A stretch of DNA of 64,000 bases from CAVUCH01 sp963697705 (GTDB lineage: Bacteria; Acidobacteriota; Vicinamibacteria; Vicinamibacterales; JAENWD01): assembly GCA_963697705.1 (NCBI GenBank), contig CAVOPA010000009.1, positions 62,001-126,000 on the forward strand, in the 5' to 3' direction. This document shows positions 16,362-28,083 of this stretch, in pieces. The stretch's first letter is position 1; every line of letters starts with the position of its first letter. The translations under genes and the position numbers were made by a program. The notes below the pieces were generated by a model. That model searched no databases and was not told the DNA's origin. It saw only the letters and a program-made list of their open reading frames with translations.

Positions 16362-18965
16362 CTACTCGCCATCAATCGGATCGTTGCTCGCCGAATCGGA
16401 GCTTCCGCCGGCCGGATTGGGGCTCTCCGGACCGGCAGCCTGATCGTCGGCTCCCCCCTCGGCTTCCTGCTCCTCGAGACGGGCCACGGACACCGCGCGG
16501 TCGCCTTCGTCCATGTCGATGAGGCGAACGCCCTGGGTGTTGCGGCCGATGATTGAGACGTTGCGGGCGGGCGTGCGCAGGACCATGCCCTGCTGCGTGA
16601 TGAACATCACCTCGTCGGTTTCTGCCACGCACGCCACGCCGACGACCCGGCCGTTCCGGCCGGTCGTCTGGATGTTGATGATACCGAGTCCGCCCCTTCC
16701 GGTCACCCGATACTCGTCGATCGCCGTGCGCTTGCCGTAGCCGTTCTCGGTCAGCGTCAGCACGGCAGCGCCCGGACGCAACACCTCCATGGCGACGACG
16801 ACATCCTCGTCGCGGAGCTCGATGCCGCGCACGCCGTACGCGCCCCGTCCCGTCGTGCGGACATCGGCCTCCTCGAAACGGATTGCCATACCGTTCCGGG
16901 TCGCAATCAGCACGTGTCCCGAGCCGTCGCTGATTGAGGCGGCGATCACCGCGTCGTCGTCCTCGATCCCCATGGCGATGATGCCGCCCGTCCGTGGATT
17001 GCTGAAGGCGGTGAGCGCCGTCTTCTTGATGACGCCGCGCCGCGTCCCCATGACGACGAACTTGCCCTCTTCCCAGTCGCGAACGGTCAGCACCGCTGCG
17101 ATCCGCTCGTGCGGCTGCATCGAGACCAGGTTCGCGATCGCCTTGCCCTTGCCGGCCGCGACGATCTCCGGGATCTCGTGCACCTTCAGCCAGTACGCCC
17201 GTCCGCGATCGGAGAAGATCATCAGGTAGTCGTGCGTGGAGGCGACGAAGAGGTGGGCGACGAAATCCTCCTCCTTCGTCTTCATCCCGATGCGGCCGCG
17301 GCCGCCTCGCCGCTGGCTGCGATACGTCGTAATGGCGGTCCGCTTGATGTAGCCGGTGTCGCTGACCGTAATCGCGACGTCCTCTTCGGTAATCAGATCC
17401 TCGATCCGCAGCTCGCCTTCCGCCTCGAGGATCTCCGTGCGACGGTCGTCGGAGTACTTGGCCTGCACCGCCAGCAGTTCGTCGACGATCAGCTGCATCA
17501 GCCGCTCGTCGCTCGCGAGGATGCCGCGCAGGTGCTCGATGGTCTTCAGGAGCTCGGCCAGCTCGTCGAGGATCTTCTGGCGCTCGAGTCCCGTCAGCCG
17601 CTGCAGCTGCATCTCGAGGATCGCCTGGGCCTGAACCTGCGACAGCCCGAACTCGCGCATCAGGCCGTCCCGCGCGTCCGGTGTGCTCTTCGAACCGCGG
17701 ATGAGCGCGATCACGGCGTCGAGGTGATCGAGCGCGATCCGGAGGCCCTCGAGGATGTGTGCCCGCGCTTCAGCCTTGCGCAGCTCGAATTCCGTACGGC
17801 GCCGCACGACCTCGCGGCGGAACTCGATGAACTGCTCCATGAACTCGAGCAGGTTCAGCACGCGCGGCCGCCCGCCGACGATCGCGAGCATGATGATGCC
17901 AAAGCTGGTCTGAAGGGCGGTGTGCTTGTACAGATTGTTGAGCACCACCTCCGGCATCTCGCCGCGCTTCAACTCGATGACGATGCGCATACCGTCGCGG
18001 TCGGACTCGTCGCGCAGATCGGAGATGCCCTCGATCACCTTGTCGCGCACCAGGTCCGCGATCTTCTCAATCAACCGCGCCTTGTTCACCTGGTAGGGAA
18101 TCTCGGACACGACGATCGAGGTTTTATCGCCCTTCTTCGACTGTTCGAGCTCGTGGCGCGCGCGAAGCAGCACGGATCCGCGCCCGGTGCGGAACGCGTC
18201 GACGATGCCCTGGCGGCCGACGATGTAGCCGCCGGTCGGGAAGTCGGGACCGGTGACGATCCGCAGCAGCTGCCGCAGGCGCTCGTCTCGCGTGGTGGTC
18301 CGGTCGCCGTCCTCGCCCGTGTTCGACGCGGGCAGTCCCTGCGCGATGCGGCGGCTCACCTTCTGCTGCTCGCCCATCACGTAGATGATCCCCGCGATGA
18401 CCTCGCGCAGGTTGTGCGGGGGGATGTTCGTCGCCATGCCGACCGCGATGCCCGAGGATCCGTTGACGAGGAGATTTGGAATCGGCGCCGGCAGCACCGT
18501 CGGCTCTTCGGTCGTCTCGTCGTAATTCGGGACGAAGTCGACCGTCTCCTTGTCGAGATCGGTCATCAGCTCTTCGGCAAACGCCTGCAGGCGCGCTTCC
18601 GTATAGCGCATCGCCGCCGGCGGATCGCCGTCGACCGAGCCGAAGTTCCCCTGGCCGTCCACCAGGGGATACCGCATGTTGAAATCCTGCGAGAGGCGGA
18701 CGAGGGTGTCGTAAATCGACGCGTCGCCGTGCGGGTGAAAGTTGCCCATCACCTCGCCGACGATCTTGGCGCACTTGCGGTAGCCGCGATTCGACGCGAG
18801 ACCCATCAGCCGCATGCCGTACAGCACGCGCCGGTGCGCCGGCTTGAGACCGTCGCGCACGTCGGGCAGCGCTCGCCCGATGATCACGCTCATCGCGTAA
18901 TCCATGTACGAGCGCTTCATCTCGTCTTCGATGTTGACCGGGATCTTGGCGGAGGCGAAATCCAT
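16362..18965 (-). CDS. gyrA: DNA gyrase subunit A
   Basis: Breakage-reunion subunit of gyrase. The catalytic tyrosine is Tyr121 in AAMRYTE. The helix facing quinolones reads HPHGDASIYD at residues 77-86, so the position equivalent to E. coli Ser83 is alanine (Ala82) while Asp86 is kept, as in mycobacteria. The GyrA-box QRRGGRG begins the C-terminal beta-pinwheel, marking true gyrase and not topoisomerase IV. 867 residues. The acidic tail (~45 residues) is likely disordered. Downstream of gyrB on the same strand across a repeat-filled 119-base spacer. Confidence 0.97.
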   Translation of the reverse strand: MDFASAKIPVNIEDEMKRSYMDYAMSVIIGRALPDVRDGLKPAHRRVLYGMRLMGLASNRGYRKCAKIVGEVMGNFHPHGDASIYDTLVRLSQDFNMRYPLVDGQGNFGSVDGDPPAAMRYTEARLQAFAEELMTDLDKETVDFVPNYDETTEEPTVLPAPIPNLLVNGSSGIAVGMATNIPPHNLREVIAGIIYVMGEQQKVSRRIAQGLPASNTGEDGDRTTTRDERLRQLLRIVTGPDFPTGGYIVGRQGIVDAFRTGRGSVLLRARHELEQSKKGDKTSIVVSEIPYQVNKARLIEKIADLVRDKVIEGISDLRDESDRDGMRIVIELKRGEMPEVVLNNLYKHTALQTSFGIIMLAIVGGRPRVLNLLEFMEQFIEFRREVVRRRTEFELRKAEARAHILEGLRIALDHLDAVIALIRGSKSTPDARDGLMREFGLSQVQAQAILEMQLQRLTGLERQKILDELAELLKTIEHLRGILASDERLMQLIVDELLAVQAKYSDDRRTEILEAEGELRIEDLITEEDVAITVSDTGYIKRTAITTYRSQRRGGRGRIGMKTKEEDFVAHLFVASTHDYLMIFSDRGRAYWLKVHEIPEIVAAGKGKAIANLVSMQPHERIAAVLTVRDWEEGKFVVMGTRRGVIKKTALTAFSNPRTGGIIAMGIEDDDAVIAASISDGSGHVLIATRNGMAIRFEEADVRTTGRGAYGVRGIELRDEDVVVAMEVLRPGAAVLTLTENGYGKRTAIDEYRVTGRGGLGIINIQTTGRNGRVVGVACVAETDEVMFITQQGMVLRTPARNVSIIGRNTQGVRLIDMDEGDRAVSVARLEEQEAEGGADDQAAGPESPNPAGGSSDSASNDPIDGE

Positions 18966-19084
18966 AAAGGGAACTAGAGGCTAAGTGGCTAACGGCCAAG
19001 GGCCGGGAGCTAAACGCCGGGCATTTCGGGATCGGTCAGGCGGACGGGGCCGTCAGCCTTTAGCCCCTAGCCCTTGGCCGTCTG
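18966..19084. repeat. Inverted word repeat between gyrB and gyrA
   Basis: ACGGCCAAGGGC at 18992-19003 is perfectly complementary to GCCCTTGGCCGT at 19070-19081. Around it, words such as GGCTAA and GGGAGCTAA occur on the left, with complements (TTAGCC, TAGCCC) on the right, so most of the spacer is one family of degenerate words on both strands. A long-stem structure in the gyrB-gyrA transcript is expected. Confidence 0.8.
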
Positions 19085-21700
<2,616 letters not shown>

Positions 21701-21742
21701 GCGGGATTCCTATCGTTCTTTCAGGTGTTCTAAGCACGGCCG

Positions 21743-21779
21743 GCCACGGCGGCGATCTTCGCTGCCTGGCGCCGCCGGC
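21743..21779 (-). other. GC-rich hairpin between dnaN and gyrB
   Basis: GGCGGCG (21748-21754) pairs with CGCCGCC (21770-21776), and after a 2-base bulge the outer GCC/GGC adds three pairs. It occupies most of the 87-base spacer. No T-run follows on the transcribed strand, so a simple intrinsic terminator is not supported; it may be an attenuator or leader structure for gyrB. Confidence 0.45.
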
Positions 21780-21787
21780 TACGCATG

Positions 21788-22900
21788 TCAGATGCGCATC
21801 GGCATGATCACGTAGGTGTATTCGTGGCCTTCCGGCGGGTTCACCGGCCGCATCAGCGCCTGGCTGACCTCATCCTTCAGCTCGAGCGCGACGGCATCCG
21901 TATCGACGACGCTGAGGAAGTCGAGCACATATTGGGCGTTGAAGCAGATCTGCAGCGGCGGACCGCTGTACTCAACGTTCAGCTGTTCCTTGGCTTCGCC
22001 GAACTCCGGACTGCTCGAGGTGACCTCGACCCGTCCGGCATCGATCAGCAGCTTGACCGCGCGGGATCGCTCGTTCGAGAGCAGCGCCACACGTTTGATG
22101 GCGCTGGTGACGCGGTCGCGCTCGAACTCGATGCGCTTATCGTTGCCCTTCGGGATTACACGCTCGTACGCAGGGAAGTTGCCTTCGATCTTCCGCGAGA
22201 TGAGCAGTCGCTCGCCGACGTGGAAGAACAGGTGGTTCTCGCCCTGTTCGTACCGAATCGCCTCGTCGCTCTCGCCGAGCAGGCGCGACAGCTCCATCAG
22301 CGTCTTCTTCGGCAGAATCACCTTCAACTCGCTGGCATCTCCGCCGGCAGCCTCTCGAGGCACGGAGACGAGCGCCAGACGGTGTCCATCGGTCGCCACG
22401 AGGGTCATCGTCGACGGAGCCAGGACCAGTTGGGCGCCGTTCAGGAAGTACCTCGTGTCTTCGCCCGTGATCGCGAACTGTGTCCGCGCCACCATGTCCC
22501 GGAACGTCTTCCCCGGCAGGGTCGCGACGACGGTGCCCGACGCCTCGGGCACGGTCGGGAAGTCTTCCCTGGGCAAGGTCTGCATCTTCGAGTCGAACCG
22601 GTCAGCCGCGACGCTAACGCTCGTGTTGTCCTGTTCTATCCGCACATCCGTGTCTGGCAGCGCACGGACAATCTCGAACAGCTTCTTCGCGGGCAGGGTT
22701 ACCGACCCGCTCTTGGCAACCGATGCCGCACAGCGGCTGCGCAGTCCCACTTCGAGATCGGTGGCCAGCATCCGAACCTCATCGCCCTTGGCTTCCATGA
22801 GGACGTTGGCGAGGATCGGGATGGTGTTCTTCCGCTCGACAATCCCCTGGAACAATTGAAGTTCTCTCAGCAGGTCATTCTTGCGGACGACGAGTTCCAT
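21788..22900 (-). CDS. dnaN: DNA polymerase III sliding clamp (beta subunit)
   Basis: Ring-shaped processivity factor that tethers DNA polymerase III. 370 residues with three repeated clamp domains. The N-terminus MELVVRKNDLLRELQLFQGIVERKNTIPIL-type opening is diagnostic, and the C-terminus EYTYVIMPMRI matches the family ending that forms the peptide-binding cleft. It lies between dnaA and gyrB, the classic order next to oriC, and is transcribed away from the putative origin. Confidence 0.97.
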   Translation of the reverse strand: MELVVRKNDLLRELQLFQGIVERKNTIPILANVLMEAKGDEVRMLATDLEVGLRSRCAASVAKSGSVTLPAKKLFEIVRALPDTDVRIEQDNTSVSVAADRFDSKMQTLPREDFPTVPEASGTVVATLPGKTFRDMVARTQFAITGEDTRYFLNGAQLVLAPSTMTLVATDGHRLALVSVPREAAGGDASELKVILPKKTLMELSRLLGESDEAIRYEQGENHLFFHVGERLLISRKIEGNFPAYERVIPKGNDKRIEFERDRVTSAIKRVALLSNERSRAVKLLIDAGRVEVTSSSPEFGEAKEQLNVEYSGPPLQICFNAQYVLDFLSVVDTDAVALELKDEVSQALMRPVNPPEGHEYTYVIMPMRI

Positions 22901-23178
22901 GTGGTGCTGACCTCGAAGCTGTGAGGCGCCGCGGCGCCCCTGTTCTCTTGTACGGAGAGAGAGGAAAAGAAGAACAAGAAATTATACAAGAAAGAGGTCC
23001 TGTTGAAAAGTATTTCGAGGAGCGTTAGTTCTTGTCGCTCTAGAACTTACGGAGCGAGAGATCGTGTGGATAACCGGTGCCCCGCCGGCGCGGCCGCCTG
23101 TTGAGAAACCTGGCTCGTCAGGGCGGCCTCGTGGCTCGGCCGCGAGAAGCTGTGCATCCCTGTGGAAATCCGCCCGCG
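22901..23178. other. Putative replication origin (oriC), dnaA-dnaN spacer
   Basis: A perfect consensus DnaA box TGTGGATAA lies at 23065-23073. Weaker same-orientation versions are TGTTGAAAA (23001-23009), TGTGCATCC (23151-23159), TGTGGAAAT (23161-23169) and TGTTGATAA (23202-23210, inside dnaA). Next to them 22960-23030 is a purine-rich, AT-rich block (GAAAAGAAGAACAAGAAATT and following), striking in this GC-rich genome and a candidate unwinding element. Flanking genes diverge in function and direction as expected for an origin. Confidence 0.65.
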
Positions 23179-24516
<1,338 letters not shown>

Positions 24517-24750
24517 TGTCTTCCTCGTGTCGCCTCGAAGCGGACGTCCCGCTGAACGTCGCCGCTGCTCGAAAAACGGTATGAATACTGGTGAGGTCCG
24601 ACTTTCGCCCCGAATCGGGCCGAGCGCATGCGACTTTGACGGCGTCCCGTCGGCGCGAACCGCGAAGAACCGGGCCCGCAACCCCTTTCGCCATGCGGGA
24701 ATACCAGCAAAATCAGCCTCCGGCGGACCGGCTCGAGCAGGAACACCCGG

Positions 24751-24782
24751 TTTTCCACAGTTTTTTCCACAGTTGTGGAAAA
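24751..24782. promoter_or_regulatory. Cluster of three DnaA-box-like sites upstream of dnaA
   Basis: TTTTCCACA occurs at 24751-24759 and 24763-24771, and its complement TGTGGAAAA at 24774-24782. Each differs from TTATCCACA by one base. They sit inside the 530-base non-coding stretch 24517-25046 between dnaA and rpmH, which otherwise holds the dnaA ribosome-binding site and the rpmH promoter. This could be the second half of a bipartite origin or a dnaA autoregulatory site. Confidence 0.65.
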
Positions 24783-24946
24783 GTGGCTGCAGACCTCAGC
24801 CTCGCGATGGCGATCATGTGAGTGCGCGGATGACGCGCGGCGGGGGAGGACGACTCTAACACACCAACGGCCCCCGCGGCACGGACCTCGGTAACGTGTT
24901 CCAAAACCGGGCGACTACCCTCAATATCCGTCCGCTCACTCTCGCG

Positions 24947-24976
24947 TTGACACGTCCGGAACGGCTTGGCTACTAT
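24947..24976 (+). promoter_or_regulatory. Sigma70-type promoter for rpmH-rnpA operon
   Basis: TTGACA (24947-24952) is a perfect -35, and TACTAT (24971-24976) a good -10 at 18-base spacing. Transcription would begin near 24983, about 64 bases before the rpmH start. Confidence 0.7.
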
Positions 24977-25046
24977 TGTCAGTTCACCACGGTCGACGGA
25001 ACGCCACGGCGCGCCCTCGGCTCAGAGCACCAGACCGGAACACTCC

Positions 25047-25193
25047 ATGAAGCGCACTTTTCAGCCGAACAACCGCAGGCGTCGACGCACCCACGGCTTC
25101 CTCGTCCGCATGAGCACGAAGAACGGCCGGATCGTCCTGAAGCGACGCCGGGCGAAAGGCCGCAAACGCCTCAGCGTGTCGTCACCGCGTTAG
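25047..25193 (+). CDS. rpmH: 50S ribosomal protein L34
   Basis: 48 residues, very basic: MKRTFQPNNRRRRRTHGFLV followed by the R/K-rich tail typical of L34, a component of the large ribosomal subunit. The start ATG 25047 is fixed by the universal MKRT(F/Y)QP opening. It is the first gene of the rpmH-rnpA-yidD-yidC-khpB-mnmE-mnmG-rsmG block. The rnpA reading frame is open through this whole gene in another frame (see findings). Confidence 0.98.
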   Translation: MKRTFQPNNRRRRRTHGFLVRMSTKNGRIVLKRRRAKGRKRLSVSSPR

Positions 25194-25225
25194 CAGGAGC
25201 TGCCACCCGGTCTGGCGCACCCGCG

Positions 25226-25579
25226 ATGGATTACCGCTTCCGGGCCGACAGTCACATCCGTCGGCGCCCTGAGTTCAAGCAGGTGTACGACACGGGCGCC
25301 CGGCTGCAAGGCCGGCTGATGACCGTTTTCGTGCTGCCGCGACCGCACGGCCCGACCCGGCTCGGGATCGCCGCCACGCGAAAACTTGGCGGCGCCGTGG
25401 TCCGCAACCGCGCGAAGCGCCTGATGCGGGAAGTGTTTCGGCAGCATGCGCACCCGCCGGGCCTCGACATCGTAGTGGTGCCGCGAGCGGCCCTGCTCGA
25501 CGCGTCCTTCACTGCCATTGAGTCTGATTATGCGAGCTGCGTGGACCGCCGGGGGCGCCGGACCCGCCCGCCGGCCTGA
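25226..25579 (+). CDS. rnpA: Ribonuclease P protein component
   Basis: Protein subunit of RNase P, which trims the 5' ends of tRNA precursors. The family RNR motif appears as GGAVVRNRAKRLMREVFR. The N-terminal region FRADSHIRRRPEFKQVYDTG is the usual substrate-binding start. 117 residues from ATG 25226. The same frame is open from 24896, across all of rpmH, giving a possible 227-residue form, but the added part has no family resemblance. It lies 32 bases after rpmH and 7 bases before yidD. Confidence 0.94.
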   Translation: MDYRFRADSHIRRRPEFKQVYDTGARLQGRLMTVFVLPRPHGPTRLGIAATRKLGGAVVRNRAKRLMREVFRQHAHPPGLDIVVVPRAALLDASFTAIESDYASCVDRRGRRTRPPA

Positions 25580-25586
25580 CGCCGGT

Positions 25587-25811
25587 ATGGCCGCCCGAGC
25601 CGTGCTGGTCGTGCTGAGCGGCTACAAGCTGCTGTGCTCGCCCCTGTTCACTGGGTCCTGCCGCTTCACCCCGTCCTGCTCCACTTACATGGCCGACGCA
25701 GTTCGTGAGCACGGCGCCGTGCGGGGCGTGTGGTTGGGCATCCGGCGCCTCGTGCGATGCCATCCGTTCGGTGGTCACGGGTTCGATCCGGTTCCGCCGC
25801 CTCGAGCCTGA
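25587..25811 (+). CDS. yidD: Membrane protein insertion efficiency factor YidD
   Basis: Small amphipathic inner-membrane-associated protein that assists YidC/Sec insertion. The family signature is complete: SGYKLLCSPLFTGSCRFTPS, then CSTYMADAVREHG and the C-terminal RCHPFGGHGFDPVP. 74 residues from ATG 25587; an earlier start at 25518 would overlap rnpA by about 60 bases and is not preferred. yidC starts 5 bases after its stop. Confidence 0.94.
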   Translation: MAARAVLVVLSGYKLLCSPLFTGSCRFTPSCSTYMADAVREHGAVRGVWLGIRRLVRCHPFGGHGFDPVPPPRA

Positions 25812-25816
25812 AATTA

Positions 25817-27607
25817 ATGGAAAAGCGCGTTCTCCTCGCCGTATTTCTCTCGTTTCTGGTGCTGTACGGGTATCAGGCCCTGTTTCCCGCGCCGAAGCCG
25901 CTGCCAGCGCGGAAAACGCAGGGATCCGCGACGGGGTCGAGCTCGGCGCCGGTCGCCGCTTCCGCGACCGAGTCCGCTGCGGCTGGTTCGACAGTGCCGT
26001 CGACCGCGCCGCCGGCCGTGCCGGCCGCCGCAGCTGCGGCAACCGTTCAGGGCGCTCCGACGCCGGCGGCGCTCGTTGCCGAGGCCGCCGAACGGTCGGT
26101 AACGATTGACACCGCCTCAATCACGGCCGTGTTCACCAACCGTGGCGCGCAGATCCTCAGCTGGCGATTGAAGCACTACAAGGACGACCACGGCGATCCG
26201 GTCGATCTGGTGCCCTCAGGTCTGCCTGCCGGCACGCCACGGCCGTTCGCGCTGCGGGCTGAAGATCCAACCGTAACTGCACGACTGAACGGTGCTCTGT
26301 TCCAGGCGACGCTAGGCGATGCCCCCGTGCCGGCTCACATCCAGGTGACGTCACCCGTGGAACTCGCCTTCGTCTTCGAGGACGCGGCAGGTCTCCGGGC
26401 GCGCAAGACCTTTCGCATCGAGCCCGACGGATACATCCTCACGTACTCGTCCGCCATCTCGAACGGCCCTGAGGTGCTGAACCCGGTGGTGCAATGGGGT
26501 CCGGGTCTCGGCGACTCGATCCACCTGGCCGGGAAGAAGAGCTCGTTCGGCGCCTACGTGCAGAAGCCGCAGCCGCTCGTCATGAAGGACGGGAAGGTCG
26601 AGCGCATCGCGACGCCTGCCCAGCATCCGAGCCACCAGGGCACGTTCCCGTTTGCGGGGGTCGACGACCACTACTTCGTCGCGATGGCTGTCGAGCCCGG
26701 TCTCGCTCGCGTGCAGTACGCGACCGTGCTCGAGCCGATGCCCGGGCAGCCCGAACTCCAGCGCGACCTCGTCGCCTGGGAAGTGCTGTACGCGAAGCCT
26801 CCCCAGAACGCGCGTTTCTTCTACGGCCCCAAGGATTTCGACGTCCTGGCCAGCGTCGATCGCACGCTCGTCAAAGCGATCTACTTCGGCATGTGGGATT
26901 TCCTGGCGGTACCGCTGCTGCGCGCGCTCAAGTGGATCTACGGCTACGTCGGGAACTACGGCTGGTCGATCATCATCCTCACCATCGCCATCAACGGGTT
27001 GATGTTCCCGCTGCGGCACAAGAGCGTCAAGTCGATGCGACGCATGCAGGAACTGCAGCCGCAGATCAAGTCGATCCAGGATCGCTACGCGAAGCTGAAG
27101 GCCACCGATCCCGAGCGCCAGAAGATGAACACCGAGCTCATGGCGCTCTACAAAGAGAAGGGCGTGAACCCGGCAAGCGGGTGCGTGCCCATGCTCCTGA
27201 CGATGCCGGTGCTGTTCGCCTTCTACTCACTCCTGTCGGTCGCGATCGAGATGCGCGGCGCGCCGTTCGCGCTCTGGATCCGGGACCTCTCGGCACACGA
27301 CCCGTACTACATCACCCCGCTCATCATGGGCGCGACGATGTTCTGGCAGCAGCGGATGACGCCCGTGGCCGACCCCGCGCAGGCCAAGGTGATGATGCTG
27401 ACGCCGATCATGTTCCTGTTCTTCTTCCTGTGGGCGCCGAGCGGCCTGGTCATCTACTGGACGATCAGCAACCTGCTCGGCATCGGCCAGCAGTTCGCCA
27501 CCAACCGGATCATCGGGGCCCCTGTCGTGAAGCAGGTGCGCCCGCCCGCCGAGCGTCGTCTGAAGAGCGCCGGCGCCGGTCGATCCGAAGACGCGCGAAA
27601 GGCGTGA
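25817..27607 (+). CDS. yidC: Membrane protein insertase YidC
   Basis: Inserts proteins into the cytoplasmic membrane alone or with Sec. 596 residues with the Gram-negative layout: first helix MEKRVLLAVFLSFLVLYGYQ, a low-complexity Ala/Ser/Pro linker (~residues 30-85), a large periplasmic beta domain (~90-350) and the five-helix core (~355-565) with GYVGNYGWSIIILTI and NPASGCVPMLLTMPVLFAFY. The tail is basic. The long periplasmic domain supports a diderm cell. ATG 25817; the earlier in-frame ATG overlaps yidD. Confidence 0.96.
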   Translation: MEKRVLLAVFLSFLVLYGYQALFPAPKPLPARKTQGSATGSSSAPVAASATESAAAGSTVPSTAPPAVPAAAAAATVQGAPTPAALVAEAAERSVTIDTASITAVFTNRGAQILSWRLKHYKDDHGDPVDLVPSGLPAGTPRPFALRAEDPTVTARLNGALFQATLGDAPVPAHIQVTSPVELAFVFEDAAGLRARKTFRIEPDGYILTYSSAISNGPEVLNPVVQWGPGLGDSIHLAGKKSSFGAYVQKPQPLVMKDGKVERIATPAQHPSHQGTFPFAGVDDHYFVAMAVEPGLARVQYATVLEPMPGQPELQRDLVAWEVLYAKPPQNARFFYGPKDFDVLASVDRTLVKAIYFGMWDFLAVPLLRALKWIYGYVGNYGWSIIILTIAINGLMFPLRHKSVKSMRRMQELQPQIKSIQDRYAKLKATDPERQKMNTELMALYKEKGVNPASGCVPMLLTMPVLFAFYSLLSVAIEMRGAPFALWIRDLSAHDPYYITPLIMGATMFWQQRMTPVADPAQAKVMMLTPIMFLFFFLWAPSGLVIYWTISNLLGIGQQFATNRIIGAPVVKQVRPPAERRLKSAGAGRSEDARKA

Positions 27608-27614
27608 GGGACGC

Positions 27615-28064
27615 ATGACGACAGACATCCGCGACAGCCTTGCGACGTTTCTCCAGGATCTGACCGGGGCGATGGGCGTGCCACTGAAGGCCGTCGTCCA
27701 GGAGTCTGGCGACGTGTACCGCATCGACCTCGAAGGGGATGGAGGCGAGCTGCTGCTGTCGCAACGTGGCGAGCCGTTGAAGGCACTGCAGCACATCGTC
27801 AGCACCGCCTTCCGGCGGCAACTCGGCGACGACCGCCGCGTGCTCGTCGATTGCCAGCACTTCCGCCGCGACAAGGACAGCGAGCTGCACCAGATGGCGA
27901 AGTTCCTGGCCGACAAGGCCGTGCGCACCGGCGTCCCGCAGGAGATTGGCCCGCTGAACGCGTACGAGCGACGCATCGTCCATCTCGCCGTGGCCGAAGA
28001 AGGCGCCAGCTCGGAAAGCGTCGGCGACGCCTCGGTCAAGACCGTCATCATCAGCCCGAAGTAA
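27615..28064 (+). CDS. khpB: KH/R3H RNA-binding protein (KhpB/Jag-like)
   Basis: 149 residues with a KH-II domain (~residues 45-80, GEPLKALQHIVSTAFRRQLG) and a C-terminal R3H domain (~85-145, including NAYERRIVHLAVAE). The N-terminal Jag_N domain of the longer Gram-positive form is absent. It is expected to bind RNA; partners unknown. Starts 7 bases after yidC and 19 bases before mnmE, in the common yidC-jag-mnmE order. Confidence 0.9.
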   Translation: MTTDIRDSLATFLQDLTGAMGVPLKAVVQESGDVYRIDLEGDGGELLLSQRGEPLKALQHIVSTAFRRQLGDDRRVLVDCQHFRRDKDSELHQMAKFLADKAVRTGVPQEIGPLNAYERRIVHLAVAEEGASSESVGDASVKTVIISPK

Positions 28065-28083
28065 CGCTCGCTGGCCGGCGGCG

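Noticed and set aside
17109..18977. 622-aa plus-strand open frame opposite gyrA
   Set aside because: Complement of a conserved gene; residues look like mirrored codon bias.
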